From the NCBI GenBank assembly GCA_017433725.1, contig JAFRGQ010000096.1:1-38095 (forward strand): a DNA stretch of 38,095 nucleotides, in the 5' to 3' direction. The stretch comes from Lachnospiraceae bacterium. GTDB taxonomy: Bacteria; Bacillota; Clostridia; Lachnospirales; Lachnospiraceae. The number at the start of each line of letters is the position of its first letter. Positions within the stretch are counted from its first letter, which is position 1. This document shows, in pieces, positions 6,672 through 14,236 of the stretch. A program made the position numbers and the translations under genes. The notes below the pieces were generated by a model. That model was given only the letters and a program-made list of their open reading frames with translations, had not been told where the DNA came from and did no database searches.

Positions 6672-9206
6672 ATGAAAAAGAAAATCGCGATTCTTCTTAC
6701 ATTGACTCTTGCTATGGGTCTTGCTGCCTGCGGGACAAGTGCAGAAGAGTCAATAACAAACGCAGAAGAGTCAACAATAAGCGCCGAAGAGGTAACAACA
6801 GGCGTTGAAGAGTCAACAACAAATGTTGTCAGAAGTCGACAGACTCAGGGTAACGGACAAAACCAATCTATAGATACGACTGTCATTACAGCAGACAGTG
6901 CTGAGAAAGCTGATATCGAAGCGGCACTGAACCTGGCAAACATCAAGCCGGAATGGACTTACTCCGAAAATGCCGACGCCTGGACGATGGCTGTCGTGAC
7001 AGCCGTCACCAATGCAGAGCTTCCTGACTATCAGGGCGTGTCCGTCTGCGTACCCGGCTCGTATGTGAAAGGTGTGGATACCGATGGCGACGGCACAGCC
7101 GATGTGACCACAGGTACGGCTTCCGGCAATCTCATTATTGATTATGACGCGACAGTGACAAGCACGAACGGTCAGGTCTATACGGCAGCTACGGCTCCGG
7201 TCATTATCAACACCGGTGCGGCCGGCTACTCCGCACAGTCGAATCAGACGGCGGGAACTACTTACGCCAAGGAAGGCTATATCAATATCGCCTGCGGTAA
7301 CCGCGGCAAGCAGAGCACGCTGTCTGACGGCACCTATACCGGCGACGCTCCGTCCTGTCTGGTGGATCAGAAAAATGCTGTTCGCTTCGTGAAGTTCAAC
7401 ATCCTGCTCGGCAATCTCCCCGGCAGCGTAGATTACTTCGTATCCACCGGCGGTTCCGGTGGCGGAGCACATGCGACGATGCTGGCTGCTACTTCCAATA
7501 ATCCGGACTTCTATGATTATGAGATTTCGCAGGGTGCGGTCGGCGTCTATAAGAATTCTGACGGTAGCTACAGTACAACGGTCACGCTTAACGGAAGTGA
7601 AGTGGAGCTTTCCGATGGACTCTGGGGATGCATGGCTTACAGCGCTATTACATCCCTCGCCGAAGCTGATATGACCCTGGCATTCGAGTATTACCTGAAT
7701 CCGGACTACAGCTTCAATACAGATTTCCAGAAGCAGCTCGCAGAGTATCTTGCTGCTGAGTATATGGAGTATATCAACACACAGAATCTGACCGTTGAGG
7801 AAGCAAATGTCGGTTTCGATCTGAACGGTGACGGCGATACCTCTGATAATGTCGCGCTCACCATCGAATATGATGAAAACGGGCATACAGATACGAACGG
7901 CTATTACGGAACTTATCTTGATCTGTATCTGGCGGAGTTTGAGCAGAGCCTGCAGGATTATATCGATAGACTTTCGTATGCGGAAGACTGGACCTGGTTT
8001 AACAGTGAGGGCACAGCTCTCTCCGATAGTGAAGTCGCCTCTATGACGGATTCGGACCGCGCGGAAGCATTCATTAACGGTTGGTATGTCAAAGGCAGCA
8101 CCGGCAGCAGCTCCGACGGGATGGAAGGCGGCCCCGGGAAAAACGGTGGTCCCGGCGGTGATTCCGCTGGTGGTCCTCCGGATATGAGCAGCGGCGGTCC
8201 TAACGGTGACAGTGCAGGTGGTCCTCCGGATATGGGCAGCGGCGGTCCTAACGGTGATAGTGCAGGTGGTCCTCCGGATATGAGCAGCGGTGGTCCCGGC
8301 GGTGATTCCGCAGGTGACCCTCCGGATATGAGCAGCGGTGGTCGCGGCGGTGATTCCGCAGGTGGTCCTCCGGATATGAGTAGCGGTGGTCCCGGCGGTG
8401 ATTCCGCAGGTGGTCCTCCGAATATGAGCAGCGGCGGACCCGGCGCTGACAGTGCTGGCGGTTCTCCCGACATGAACAGTGGAAGCAGTGATGAAGTCGG
8501 AACTCCTGACTCCGGTACAACACAGTCTGCTTCCGGTAAAACCGATTCGGCAAACTACACTTCTTTTGCTGAGATGCTGGCTGCCTATCAGGCAGACATT
8601 GCCGAGATTCAGGCCGGCGACGAGTACGGCAATAATATCGTTAATCTCTATAACCCGCTGAACTATATCGGCGCGGAGGGTACCGACAATCCCACGTGGA
8701 CAAGGATCCTTATGGGTGCTTCCGAGGGAGACATCTCCATGATGAATTCACTGAACCTGCAGATTGCCTGGCTGAACGCCGGAACCGATGCGGAGATTGA
8801 ATGGCAGTGGAACGGTGGTCATGTACCGTCTGAAATCTTCGGCGACTCCCTCGCTCTCTACGTAGATACCATGTACGGTGAGTATGTGGAAGGCGCGGTT
8901 AAGATCACCAAGGCTGCCGCAAGCGGACAGACTTCCAACGGAGACGGCACAGAGCCTGCCGGAACCGATCTTTCCGACTGGGTAAGCTATGACAGCACAA
9001 GCGGCGTCGGCATGACGCTTGCAGGAGCTGCGGCATACCGGACCTCCGGCGCGGCTAAGGCTATGCCCGGCTTTGATGTGATGGATTATGGGCAGGAAGA
9101 CTACGTCTTCGGCAGCAGCTCTGCTGATGCACGCCATTGGGATACCTATGTTCTGAAGGTGTTGCAGGAGCATGAAGACACTTTGGAAGCATTATTCAAC
9201 AAGTAA
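6672..9206 (+). CDS. Tannase/feruloyl-esterase-like secreted lipoprotein hydrolase
   Basis: An 844-residue lipoprotein: signal MKKKIAILLTLTLAMG, lipobox LAAC. An alpha/beta-hydrolase core follows. The nucleophile elbow GGSGGGAHA has its Ser at 262, after NAVRFVKFN, as in bacterial tannases (AVRYLK...GTSGGGA type). The likely acid is Asp 687 (MGASEGD) and the base His 717 (WNGGHVP); the 30-residue gap matches the Asp-His spacing of tannases. This suggests cleavage of galloyl, feruloyl or similar esters outside the cell. A 112-residue Gly/Pro repeat array (492-603) splits the core between the Ser and the Asp/His. Start: ATG 6672 with AGGAGA at 6656-6661 and a proper signal peptide; ATG 6654 overlaps the previous stop and is the alternative. 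The substrate is not proven. Confidence 0.72.
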   Translation: MKKKIAILLTLTLAMGLAACGTSAEESITNAEESTISAEEVTTGVEESTTNVVRSRQTQGNGQNQSIDTTVITADSAEKADIEAALNLANIKPEWTYSENADAWTMAVVTAVTNAELPDYQGVSVCVPGSYVKGVDTDGDGTADVTTGTASGNLIIDYDATVTSTNGQVYTAATAPVIINTGAAGYSAQSNQTAGTTYAKEGYINIACGNRGKQSTLSDGTYTGDAPSCLVDQKNAVRFVKFNILLGNLPGSVDYFVSTGGSGGGAHATMLAATSNNPDFYDYEISQGAVGVYKNSDGSYSTTVTLNGSEVELSDGLWGCMAYSAITSLAEADMTLAFEYYLNPDYSFNTDFQKQLAEYLAAEYMEYINTQNLTVEEANVGFDLNGDGDTSDNVALTIEYDENGHTDTNGYYGTYLDLYLAEFEQSLQDYIDRLSYAEDWTWFNSEGTALSDSEVASMTDSDRAEAFINGWYVKGSTGSSSDGMEGGPGKNGGPGGDSAGGPPDMSSGGPNGDSAGGPPDMGSGGPNGDSAGGPPDMSSGGPGGDSAGDPPDMSSGGRGGDSAGGPPDMSSGGPGGDSAGGPPNMSSGGPGADSAGGSPDMNSGSSDEVGTPDSGTTQSASGKTDSANYTSFAEMLAAYQADIAEIQAGDEYGNNIVNLYNPLNYIGAEGTDNPTWTRILMGASEGDISMMNSLNLQIAWLNAGTDAEIEWQWNGGHVPSEIFGDSLALYVDTMYGEYVEGAVKITKAAASGQTSNGDGTEPAGTDLSDWVSYDSTSGVGMTLAGAAAYRTSGAAKAMPGFDVMDYGQEDYVFGSSSADARHWDTYVLKVLQEHEDTLEALFNK
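8145..8480 (+). repeat. Seven tandem 48-bp repeats inside the hydrolase gene
   Basis: Units start at 8145, 8193, 8241, 8289, 8337, 8385 and 8433. Each encodes a 16-residue unit close to GGPGGDSAGGPPDMSS. Differences are mostly substitutions (GGPN, GGRG, AGDPP, PPNM), so copy number can change without breaking the frame. The array continues the Gly/Pro style of the linker in the upstream lipoprotein. Confidence 0.95.
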
Positions 9207-9228
9207 AACGATATATGCCTTTGATATC

Positions 9229-9258
9229 ACGGCGGAGCTTTAGGGTTCCGCCGTTTTT
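9229..9258 (+). terminator. Rho-independent terminator of the lipoprotein operon
   Basis: The stem ACGGCGGA (9229-9236) / TCCGCCGT (9247-9254) with a 10-base loop is followed by TTTT, 22 bp after the hydrolase stop codon. Confidence 0.85.
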
Positions 9259-9488
9259 ATTCTTCATCGCGCAATACTCGTGACTTCAGTCGTGAGATAC
9301 GCGCGCAAAGTGAAATCTGGCTTCATCGTGAGTACAATCTCGCGATGAAGAATAAAAGCCTCAGCTACACAATGCTCCACTGGAGCATTGTTACGCATGC
9401 TTAGGCACGGCGGATCGCAGACATGCGCAGTGGAAGGCGCTTGCGCGCCGCGCATGTCGCGGCAAGAACGCCGAGGCGTTCTTGAATG
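9259..9488. repeat. Dispersed palindromic element, copy A
   Basis: The left half is bounded by a 13-bp perfect inverted repeat, ATTCTTCATCGCG at 9259-9271 and its complement at 9341-9353. The right half ends in a 22-bp palindrome at 9463-9484 (arms CAAGAACGCC/GGCGTTCTTG around GA). An extra ~46 bp with its own hairpin (CAATGCTCCACTGGAGCATTG, about 9370-9390) lies between the halves, missing from copy B at 10969. No coding sequence is recognised. Confidence 0.8.
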
Positions 9489-9813
9489 TCATAGGAAGCG
9501 TTGTTCCCTATGGCATTAAACAGACAAGTCCCGATTCTTAGCGAAACGCTCTTGATTTTTCCACCTCAAGCAGTTATGATAACAAAAAAGATTAGCAGAA
9601 ACTAACTATGTTTGAAGAAATCTTCGCCTTTTGGAAGGATATGTCGGGAGTTTCACTGTGATTTCGAAGATATCCTCATTTATTGCGATGATAACAGATA
9701 GACATAATCCTTTTGTATGCTCTCTTTTTTTATTAAAGAATAGAAGTTACTAACCTGATTATTAGTCTTACATGGCATTCCACATTTTTCCTGTAGAAAG
9801 CGAGGGCGAATCC
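9489..9813. other. Non-coding gap before the HMA gene
   Basis: No gene is supported here. A 17-codon frame at 9608 looks like chance. A dyad ACTAA-N8-TTAGT at 9749-9766, about 50 bp before the HMA start, could be an operator, and a T-rich stretch lies at 9720-9732. The rest shows nothing clear. Confidence 0.4.
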
Positions 9814-10068
9814 ATGATCAAAACAACAATGAAGATAGACGGGATGATGTGCGGGATGTGCGAGGCGCACATCTGCGATGCGATTCGAAAAGCCGTACCG
9901 GAAGCAAAGAAGGTCACTGCTTCGAAAAGCAAAAAGGAAGCATCTTTCCTGACAGAAGAGGCTGTGGATAACGATTATCTGAAAGCTGCCATCAACGCCA
10001 CGGGTTACACCTGTCTCGATATAGCATCGGGTCCCTATGAGAAGAAAGGCTTGTTCGGATGGAGATGA
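9814..10068 (+). CDS. Heavy-metal-associated (HMA) domain protein
   Basis: An 84-residue single-domain protein with the ferredoxin-like HMA fold. MKIDGMMCGMCEAHICDAIRK contains the soft-metal site CxxC (C12, C15) in the usual place after the first strand. VTASKSKKEASFLTEEAVDNDYLKAAINATGY matches the remaining strands and helix. Such proteins carry Cu(I) or other soft metals to a P-type ATPase; no ATPase is encoded in this window. The ATG at 9814 fits the domain start; the frame stays open upstream to 9772 but the extra residues do not belong to the fold. It has a weak ribosome binding site. A methyltransferase gene follows after 22 bp, and both lie between two copies of a dispersed repeat. 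Confidence 0.8.
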   Translation: MIKTTMKIDGMMCGMCEAHICDAIRKAVPEAKKVTASKSKKEASFLTEEAVDNDYLKAAINATGYTCLDIASGPYEKKGLFGWR

Positions 10069-10090
10069 AAACGTCAATTTGGGGGGCGTG

Positions 10091-10945
10091 ATGAAATACC
10101 ACATTGAAAAAAACACAGTCCAGGAGACGCTGGTCATCCCGTTATTCTGACGGTTGGTGTGCTCCGAACACTTTCCTGAGCTCTTTTCCGATCCGGAGGC
10201 AAAACGTATCTGCGATTCGCTGGATTATGACTTTGCGGAAAAGCGGAAGAAGATGGAGTCCCCGGCGGGACTTTTCGGCGCGCTGGAGGTGGCGCAGCGA
10301 CAGTATGATCTGCGCTGTGAAGCGGAAGCATATCTCAAGGATCATCCGAAAGCTGCCGTGGTCAACCTGGGCTGCGGTCTGGATGATACTTTCCGAAAAT
10401 GTGACAACGGGTTCTGCCGGGGCTATAACATCGATCTTCCGGACGTGATTGAAGTACGTAATGAACTGCTTCCTGCGGGAGAGCGTGAGCAGAATCTTGC
10501 CTGCAATCTGAACGATTATACCTGGGTGAATCAGATCGACGCTTCGGGCGGTGCCGTTTTCTTTGCCGCGGGCGTGTTCTATTATTTTAAGACCGAGGAC
10601 GTAAGGAGACTGTTTTCAGCCATGGCGGAGCATTTCCCCGGGGCTGTGCTGGCTTTTGATTCCTGCAACGAACGCGGTGCGAAGCTGATGAGGAAAACCT
10701 GGCTGAAGGAAGCCGGGATTACCGACGTCAGTGCCTTTTTCTCCCTGGAAGATGAAACGGAGCTGCGCGGATGGAGCGATCACTTTTCTTCTGTTACAGC
10801 GAAGAGCTATATGCGCGGTTACCGGGATATCTACCATAACGTCGGCGTATTCCACAAGCTGATGATTCGCTTCTGCGATACTTTGGTGAAGATGAAAATC
10901 GTAAAAATCTCTTTCAGTTCGGATTCAACCGGAAAGAGTAATTGA
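10091..10945 (+). pseudogene. LCM-type SAM-dependent methyltransferase with in-frame TGA
   Basis: From ATG 10091 (GGGGGG just upstream) the frame encodes 19 residues, MKYHIEKNTVQETLVIPLF, then TGA at 10148-10150. It continues without a shift through RLVCSEHFPELFSDPEAKRICDSL for 264 more codons. Relatives of the leucine carboxyl methyltransferase/TcmP type read IPL(Y/F)-G-R here, so the TGA most likely replaces GGA (Gly). The rest is intact: SAM-binding VNLGCGLDDTF, acidic NIDLPDVIEVRNELLP, then AAGVFYYF. Translation could restart at TTG 10154 or GTG 10157 to give ~263 residues lacking the first segment, which in this family helps cover the SAM site. Either a nonsense mutation, a restart, or a sequencing error explains it. 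Confidence 0.75.
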
Positions 10946-10968
10946 CCCGCATTATTCTGTTCCCGTTT

Positions 10969-11152
10969 ATTCTTCATCGCGCAATACTCGTGACTTAAGT
11001 TATGATATACGCGCGCAAGTGAAATCTGGCTTCATCGTGAGTACAATCTCGCGATGAAGAATAAAAGCCTCCGGCGGATCGCAGACGTGCGCAGTGGAAG
11101 GCGCTTACGCGCCACGCACGTCGCGGCAAGAACGCCGAGGCGTTCTTGAATG
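10969..11152. repeat. Dispersed palindromic element, copy B
   Basis: A direct-orientation copy of the element at 9259. The same 13-bp inverted repeat lies at 10969-10981 and 11050-11062, and the same 22-bp palindrome at 11127-11148, with only a few substitutions and without the 46-bp insert. It ends about 45 bp before the next gene. Copies A and B together bracket the HMA and methyltransferase genes. Confidence 0.8.
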
Positions 11153-11195
11153 TGGTACTGATGGCGGGGATTACTTACAGAATCGGAGGCATAAT

Positions 11196-11804
11196 ATGAA
11201 AGCAGCAGAGAAAATCATGAGAAAGAAGGCCGCAATCAAGGCAGAAATGGACAAAACCCTGCCGAAAGCCAAGAGCGATGCTTTATGGCGGAAAGCAACG
11301 GTGAAACTTGACGGATTTTTGACTCGGTACAGCTCCCTTCCCAAAGGGGTACATATGCATACGGACAGCAGGATCTTTCCGTCGGCGGCGATCTATCTGA
11401 CTGTAAAAGACGTTGTCGGACAGGAAGAGGCGTATCGGATCATCGAAGACGCTGCTGTCCAAATCTGCAAGCCGATAGAAGAGAAGCTTCAGAAACTGAT
11501 GAAGCTGCCTGGGATGCAGAGCCTGTTTCTCAAAGCGTGGGATCCGATGACAAAGAAACTTTTCGGACCGGGCAACGGTTTTCAGAATGTGTTTTATCCG
11601 AAAAAAAAAGGTGAATATCGGATGGATGTCACGTCATGTCCGTATTGCCGGTACTTCACGGAGCTGGGCTGTCCGGAGCTTACCAAGATATTCTGTGAAA
11701 ACGATGAACGGATTTACGGCAATCTGCCGGGCCTGAAATTTATGCGGACGGGAACGCTCGGCAAAGGGGCTGATCGCTGTGACTTTTGCCTCAGAAAAGT
11801 CTAA
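11196..11804 (+). CDS. L-2-amino-thiazoline-4-carboxylate hydrolase family protein
   Basis: A 202-residue protein of the ATC-hydrolase family, named for the Pseudomonas enzyme that opens L-2-amino-delta2-thiazoline-4-carboxylate on the way to cysteine. Most members are uncharacterised. The C-terminal signature is clear: MDVTSCPYCRYFTELGCPELTKIFCENDERIYGNLPGLKF...GADRCDFCLRK, with Cys pairs at both ends and the acidic D/E between. The N-terminus is Lys-rich and helical. Start ATG 11196 is set by GGAGG at 11185-11189; the frame is open further upstream, but only through the repeat element. It is a single gene, ended by a terminator at 11861. Real substrate unknown. Confidence 0.75.
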   Translation: MKAAEKIMRKKAAIKAEMDKTLPKAKSDALWRKATVKLDGFLTRYSSLPKGVHMHTDSRIFPSAAIYLTVKDVVGQEEAYRIIEDAAVQICKPIEEKLQKLMKLPGMQSLFLKAWDPMTKKLFGPGNGFQNVFYPKKKGEYRMDVTSCPYCRYFTELGCPELTKIFCENDERIYGNLPGLKFMRTGTLGKGADRCDFCLRKV

Positions 11805-11860
11805 GACGTTTTAGGCTTTTGATGCCTTCTCCCATACATCTCGTTCTATACCTGCTTCGC

Positions 11861-11886
11861 AAAGAGTCGCAAAGCGGCTCTTTATT
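11861..11886 (+). terminator. Rho-independent terminator
   Basis: AAAGAGTCGC (11861-11870), loop AAA, GCGGCTCTTT (11874-11883) and then ATTTG. It lies 57 bp after the ATC-hydrolase-family gene. The rest of the gap to 12062 shows nothing clear beyond a ribosome binding site. Confidence 0.7.
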
Positions 11887-12062
11887 TGACACTGTTGGTT
11901 AGGTGATTCTTACTTTGATGATGATTACCGGAAAAAAGATTTGAATTTCATTGTGGCTTCTTTGAAAAACTTTTCGATACGGACTATCTTATTAAAACGT
12001 TCAAACGTATAAGGAAGAGTGAGACATTAATGTACTGATGTAAGGTTTCAAAGGAGAAATAT

Positions 12063-13049
12063 ATGAAAAAATGTATGAAAGCAGTTGCTATTCTTTTATC
12101 GGCATTACTTGTCATGGGCTGTTCGGCGACTGGCTGTTTGGCGGCTGAAAAAACGACTGATTTTGAGCCGTTTTACCGCTTTGATGTAGATAGTCCGACC
12201 GCATGGAAGGAGCCGCTCAGCGGTCTGCGCTTTTTGACTGAAGGCGAATACAGCCTTACACCGTTTTCCGAAGATAAAATAGAAAAGTATGGATTAGATC
12301 CTGACACCAAGCCGGATGAAAAGGGTATGGATACCTTGAATATTTCGGGGAGTGCAGAATTTTCTGAGGATCAGTTCCATGAACTTGCAGCTAAGCTGCG
12401 CGAACTCGCCCACGGGAAGGATATATATATTGTCGATTGCAGCCATGCGCTGCTCAACGGCATATCCGTCTCATGGTACGGAGATCATAACTGGGCTAAC
12501 AAAGGAAAGTCCCTCGAGGAAGCCGAAAAGGATGAACAAGAACGATTCGGCTCACTGATCGGAAAGAAAATCACCGCATATTCTGTCTCGGAGAACACTC
12601 CGGACGAGAGCGAGGAGATTCTCGTTGACAGATGGATGACGGAAAAAGAACTCGTGGAGAGTGAAGGGCTCCATTATCTCAGACTTCCATGCCAGGATCA
12701 CAGCTGGCCGTATGAAGAAGCGATAGACACGTTCATTGAGTTAGTCCAAGGTATTGACACAGATAACACCTGGATGCATTTTCACTGTCAGGCAGGAAAG
12801 AGCCGCACCGGGATCTTTATGGCGATCTATGATATGATGAAAAATCCCGATGTAAAGTTCGAGGACATAATGCTTCGGCACGCTATGACAGGAAGCAGTT
12901 ATTTTCCGTATGTTGATGAAAGCAGCGATATAGCCGATGTCTACGCTTTCAGAGCGAAGCGTATCCGCCAGGTATATGACTATATTCAGGAGATGGATGG
13001 TGATTACACTATTCCTTGGAGCGAGTGGATATCTCAGAAAGAATCATAA
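12063..13049 (+). CDS. Secreted PTP-like (cysteine phytase-type) phosphatase
   Basis: A 328-residue exported protein with an N-terminal signal (MKKCMKAVAILLSALLVMGC). A lipobox VMGC makes a lipoprotein likely; cleavage at CLAA is the alternative. The protein-tyrosine-phosphatase P-loop is HCQAGKSRTG, with nucleophile C242 and R248. The upstream RLPCQDHSWPYEEAIDTF provides the Asp general acid as in PTP-like inositol-polyphosphatases of gut anaerobes (Selenomonas PhyA type). The role is dephosphorylation of phytate-like or protein substrates outside the membrane. It has a strong AAAGGAGA site, a single gene with no evident operon partner. Phytate as substrate is inference; a protein phosphatase role is possible. 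Confidence 0.8.
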   Translation: MKKCMKAVAILLSALLVMGCSATGCLAAEKTTDFEPFYRFDVDSPTAWKEPLSGLRFLTEGEYSLTPFSEDKIEKYGLDPDTKPDEKGMDTLNISGSAEFSEDQFHELAAKLRELAHGKDIYIVDCSHALLNGISVSWYGDHNWANKGKSLEEAEKDEQERFGSLIGKKITAYSVSENTPDESEEILVDRWMTEKELVESEGLHYLRLPCQDHSWPYEEAIDTFIELVQGIDTDNTWMHFHCQAGKSRTGIFMAIYDMMKNPDVKFEDIMLRHAMTGSSYFPYVDESSDIADVYAFRAKRIRQVYDYIQEMDGDYTIPWSEWISQKES

Positions 13050-13248
13050 TGGGATTTGGTTTGGGTGCGCTTTTACATGCAAATAAGCAGCTTAAAGGCG
13101 ATTAAAAGCTTAAAAGTGATTTGCGTATATGATTAGCCCTTTAAATATACCGATACGTATATAACTATGTACAGAAGATAACAAACGAGCCGCCTGAAGA
13201 TGTGCGGCATGTACAGATTATAAATATTGAAAAAAGGAGAAATCTAAA

Positions 13249-13419
13249 ATGAAAAACAACGCGCAGATTACTTTTGAAGAACTTGATATGATTACCGGTG
13301 GCGGATACCGCGCTATCGGAGTACCTTTTATGTTAGGTCCCGTTTTCCCCGAGCTGAGGGATTATCCGAAGAAGGATGATGATAAACCTAGGGATGGCGG
13401 AGCAACAGGAAGCTGGTAA
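13249..13419 (+). CDS. Small double-glycine-leader peptide (bacteriocin/RiPP-like precursor)
   Basis: A 56-residue frame with an AAAGGAGA site at 13235-13242. The first 18 residues MKNNAQITFEELDMITGG have the form of a double-glycine leader (hydrophobic residues spaced before GG). The following 38 residues start GYRAIGVPFMLGPVF and end in an acidic/basic tail PKKDDDKPRDGGATGSW, with no Cys. Such leaders are cut after GG by C39-peptidase exporters, giving bacteriocins or signal peptides. No exporter, immunity or modification gene is within this window, so it is an orphan. A strong terminator follows at 13482, supporting a real transcript. Expression and function are inference. Confidence 0.6.
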   Translation: MKNNAQITFEELDMITGGGYRAIGVPFMLGPVFPELRDYPKKDDDKPRDGGATGSW

Positions 13420-13481
13420 ATAAGGATCGTTCTACCGAATCAAAGAATAATCTTATGATAGAAGAACAACTGTCAATTATT

Positions 13482-13521
13482 CCTCCGATAAAAGTCTGAT
13501 GGCATTTATCGGAGGTTTTTT
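13482..13521 (+). terminator. Strong terminator after the small peptide gene
   Basis: CCTCCGATAAA (13482-13492) pairs perfectly with TTTATCGGAGG (13505-13515) and is followed by six T. Confidence 0.9.
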
Positions 13522-13547
13522 GTATTATATGATTACAGTGCCGAAAG

Positions 13548-13570
13548 TATCATTCTGACACCGAGCTTGC
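13548..13570. repeat. Partial copy of a hairpin repeat
   Basis: These 23 bases match the reverse complement of 27903-27925, one side of the hairpin between iscU and the CsoR-type gene. The other arm is absent here, so this is a truncated copy. Confidence 0.55.
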
Positions 13571-13643
13571 CAAGCATACTGATTACTTGGATTATATCAG
13601 TATCACAGAGAAAACCCGGAGAAGGAGAATCTTAAGGTCCAAG

Positions 13644-14135
13644 ATGAAAGAACATATTATTCACCCCATACCACCATTTTATGATAAAGAATCAAAAATA
13701 CTCATTCTGGGAAGTTTTCCGTCGGTCAAATCCCGGGAGCAGAAGTTCTTCTACGGGCACCCGCAGAACCGTTTTTGGAAAGTGCTCGCACAGGTCTTTG
13801 CGGACGAAGTGCCGAACACGGTACCGGAGAAGAAAGCATTTTTGAAAAAACACCATATCGCGCTGTGGGACGTGATAGGTGCCTGTGATATTGAAGGTTC
13901 ATCGGATTCGAGCATAACGAATGTGATCGTAAACGATCTTTCGAAAATTCTGGAAACAGCCGAAATAAGAGGCATTTTCGTAAACGGAAAAACGGCGGAA
14001 AAATACTATAAAAAATACACCGAAAAAAAGACAGGCAGAAGGGCTGTCTGTTTGCCGTCCACAAGCCCGGCGAACGCCGCCTGGAAAGTAGAAAAGCTGG
14101 TAGAAAAATGGAGCGAAGAGATCCTTGCCCCATAA
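13644..14135 (+). CDS. DNA-deoxyinosine (hypoxanthine) glycosylase, UDG family 6
   Basis: A 163-residue base-excision repair enzyme that removes hypoxanthine from DNA. It opens with the family signature: IHPIPPFYDKESKILILGSFPSVKSREQKFFYGHPQNRFW, containing the GSFPS active-site loop and the Tyr/Asn-x-FW segment of the uracil-glycosylase superfamily. The later LPSTSPANAAW loop is the DNA-inserting motif (SPxNA). Start ATG 13644 follows AAGG at 13634 and fits the usual length; an in-frame open stretch from 13587 is not conserved-looking. A single gene, converging on the kinase gene at 14237. Confidence 0.87.
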   Translation: MKEHIIHPIPPFYDKESKILILGSFPSVKSREQKFFYGHPQNRFWKVLAQVFADEVPNTVPEKKAFLKKHHIALWDVIGACDIEGSSDSSITNVIVNDLSKILETAEIRGIFVNGKTAEKYYKKYTEKKTGRRAVCLPSTSPANAAWKVEKLVEKWSEEILAP

Positions 14136-14180
14136 GCCGGTCTTCTCCGACATCCCTTCGGAAGTCTCCGAACTTATCCG

Positions 14181-14210
14181 AAAAAAAGTTGCCACTGTAG
14201 GGGTGGCAAC
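14181..14210 (-). terminator. Terminator of the Ser/Thr kinase gene
   Basis: Read on the minus strand: GTTGCCAC, 7-base loop, GTGGCAAC, then seven T (stem arms 14203-14210 and 14188-14195). It lies 27 bp beyond the kinase stop codon. Confidence 0.85.
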
Positions 14211-14236
14211 GCTAAGGGGAGAGCAGTGCTATAATG

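Noticed and set aside
6813-7886. Minus-strand open frame of 357 codons opposite the hydrolase
   Set aside because: The plus-strand frame has signal peptide, catalytic motifs and operon context; the opposite frame has none of these.
7958-8473. Minus-strand Pro-rich repeat protein opposite the 48-bp repeats
   Set aside because: It mirrors the tandem repeat on the coding strand and has no ribosome binding site.
8145-8480. CRISPR-like array
   Set aside because: The repeats are contiguous without unique spacers, in frame and coding.
9259-9488. Insertion sequence or complete MITE with transposase
   Set aside because: No transposase frame is present and no target duplication was visible; the element is described only as a palindromic repeat.
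10148-10150. TGA as selenocysteine codon in the methyltransferase
   Set aside because: Homologues are expected to have Gly, not Cys, at this position, and the bases after it form only a weak bulged stem, not a convincing bacterial SECIS.
12063-13419. Phosphatase and small peptide as one bacteriocin operon
   Set aside because: The peptide has 200 bp of separate upstream sequence and its own terminator; no functional link is evident.
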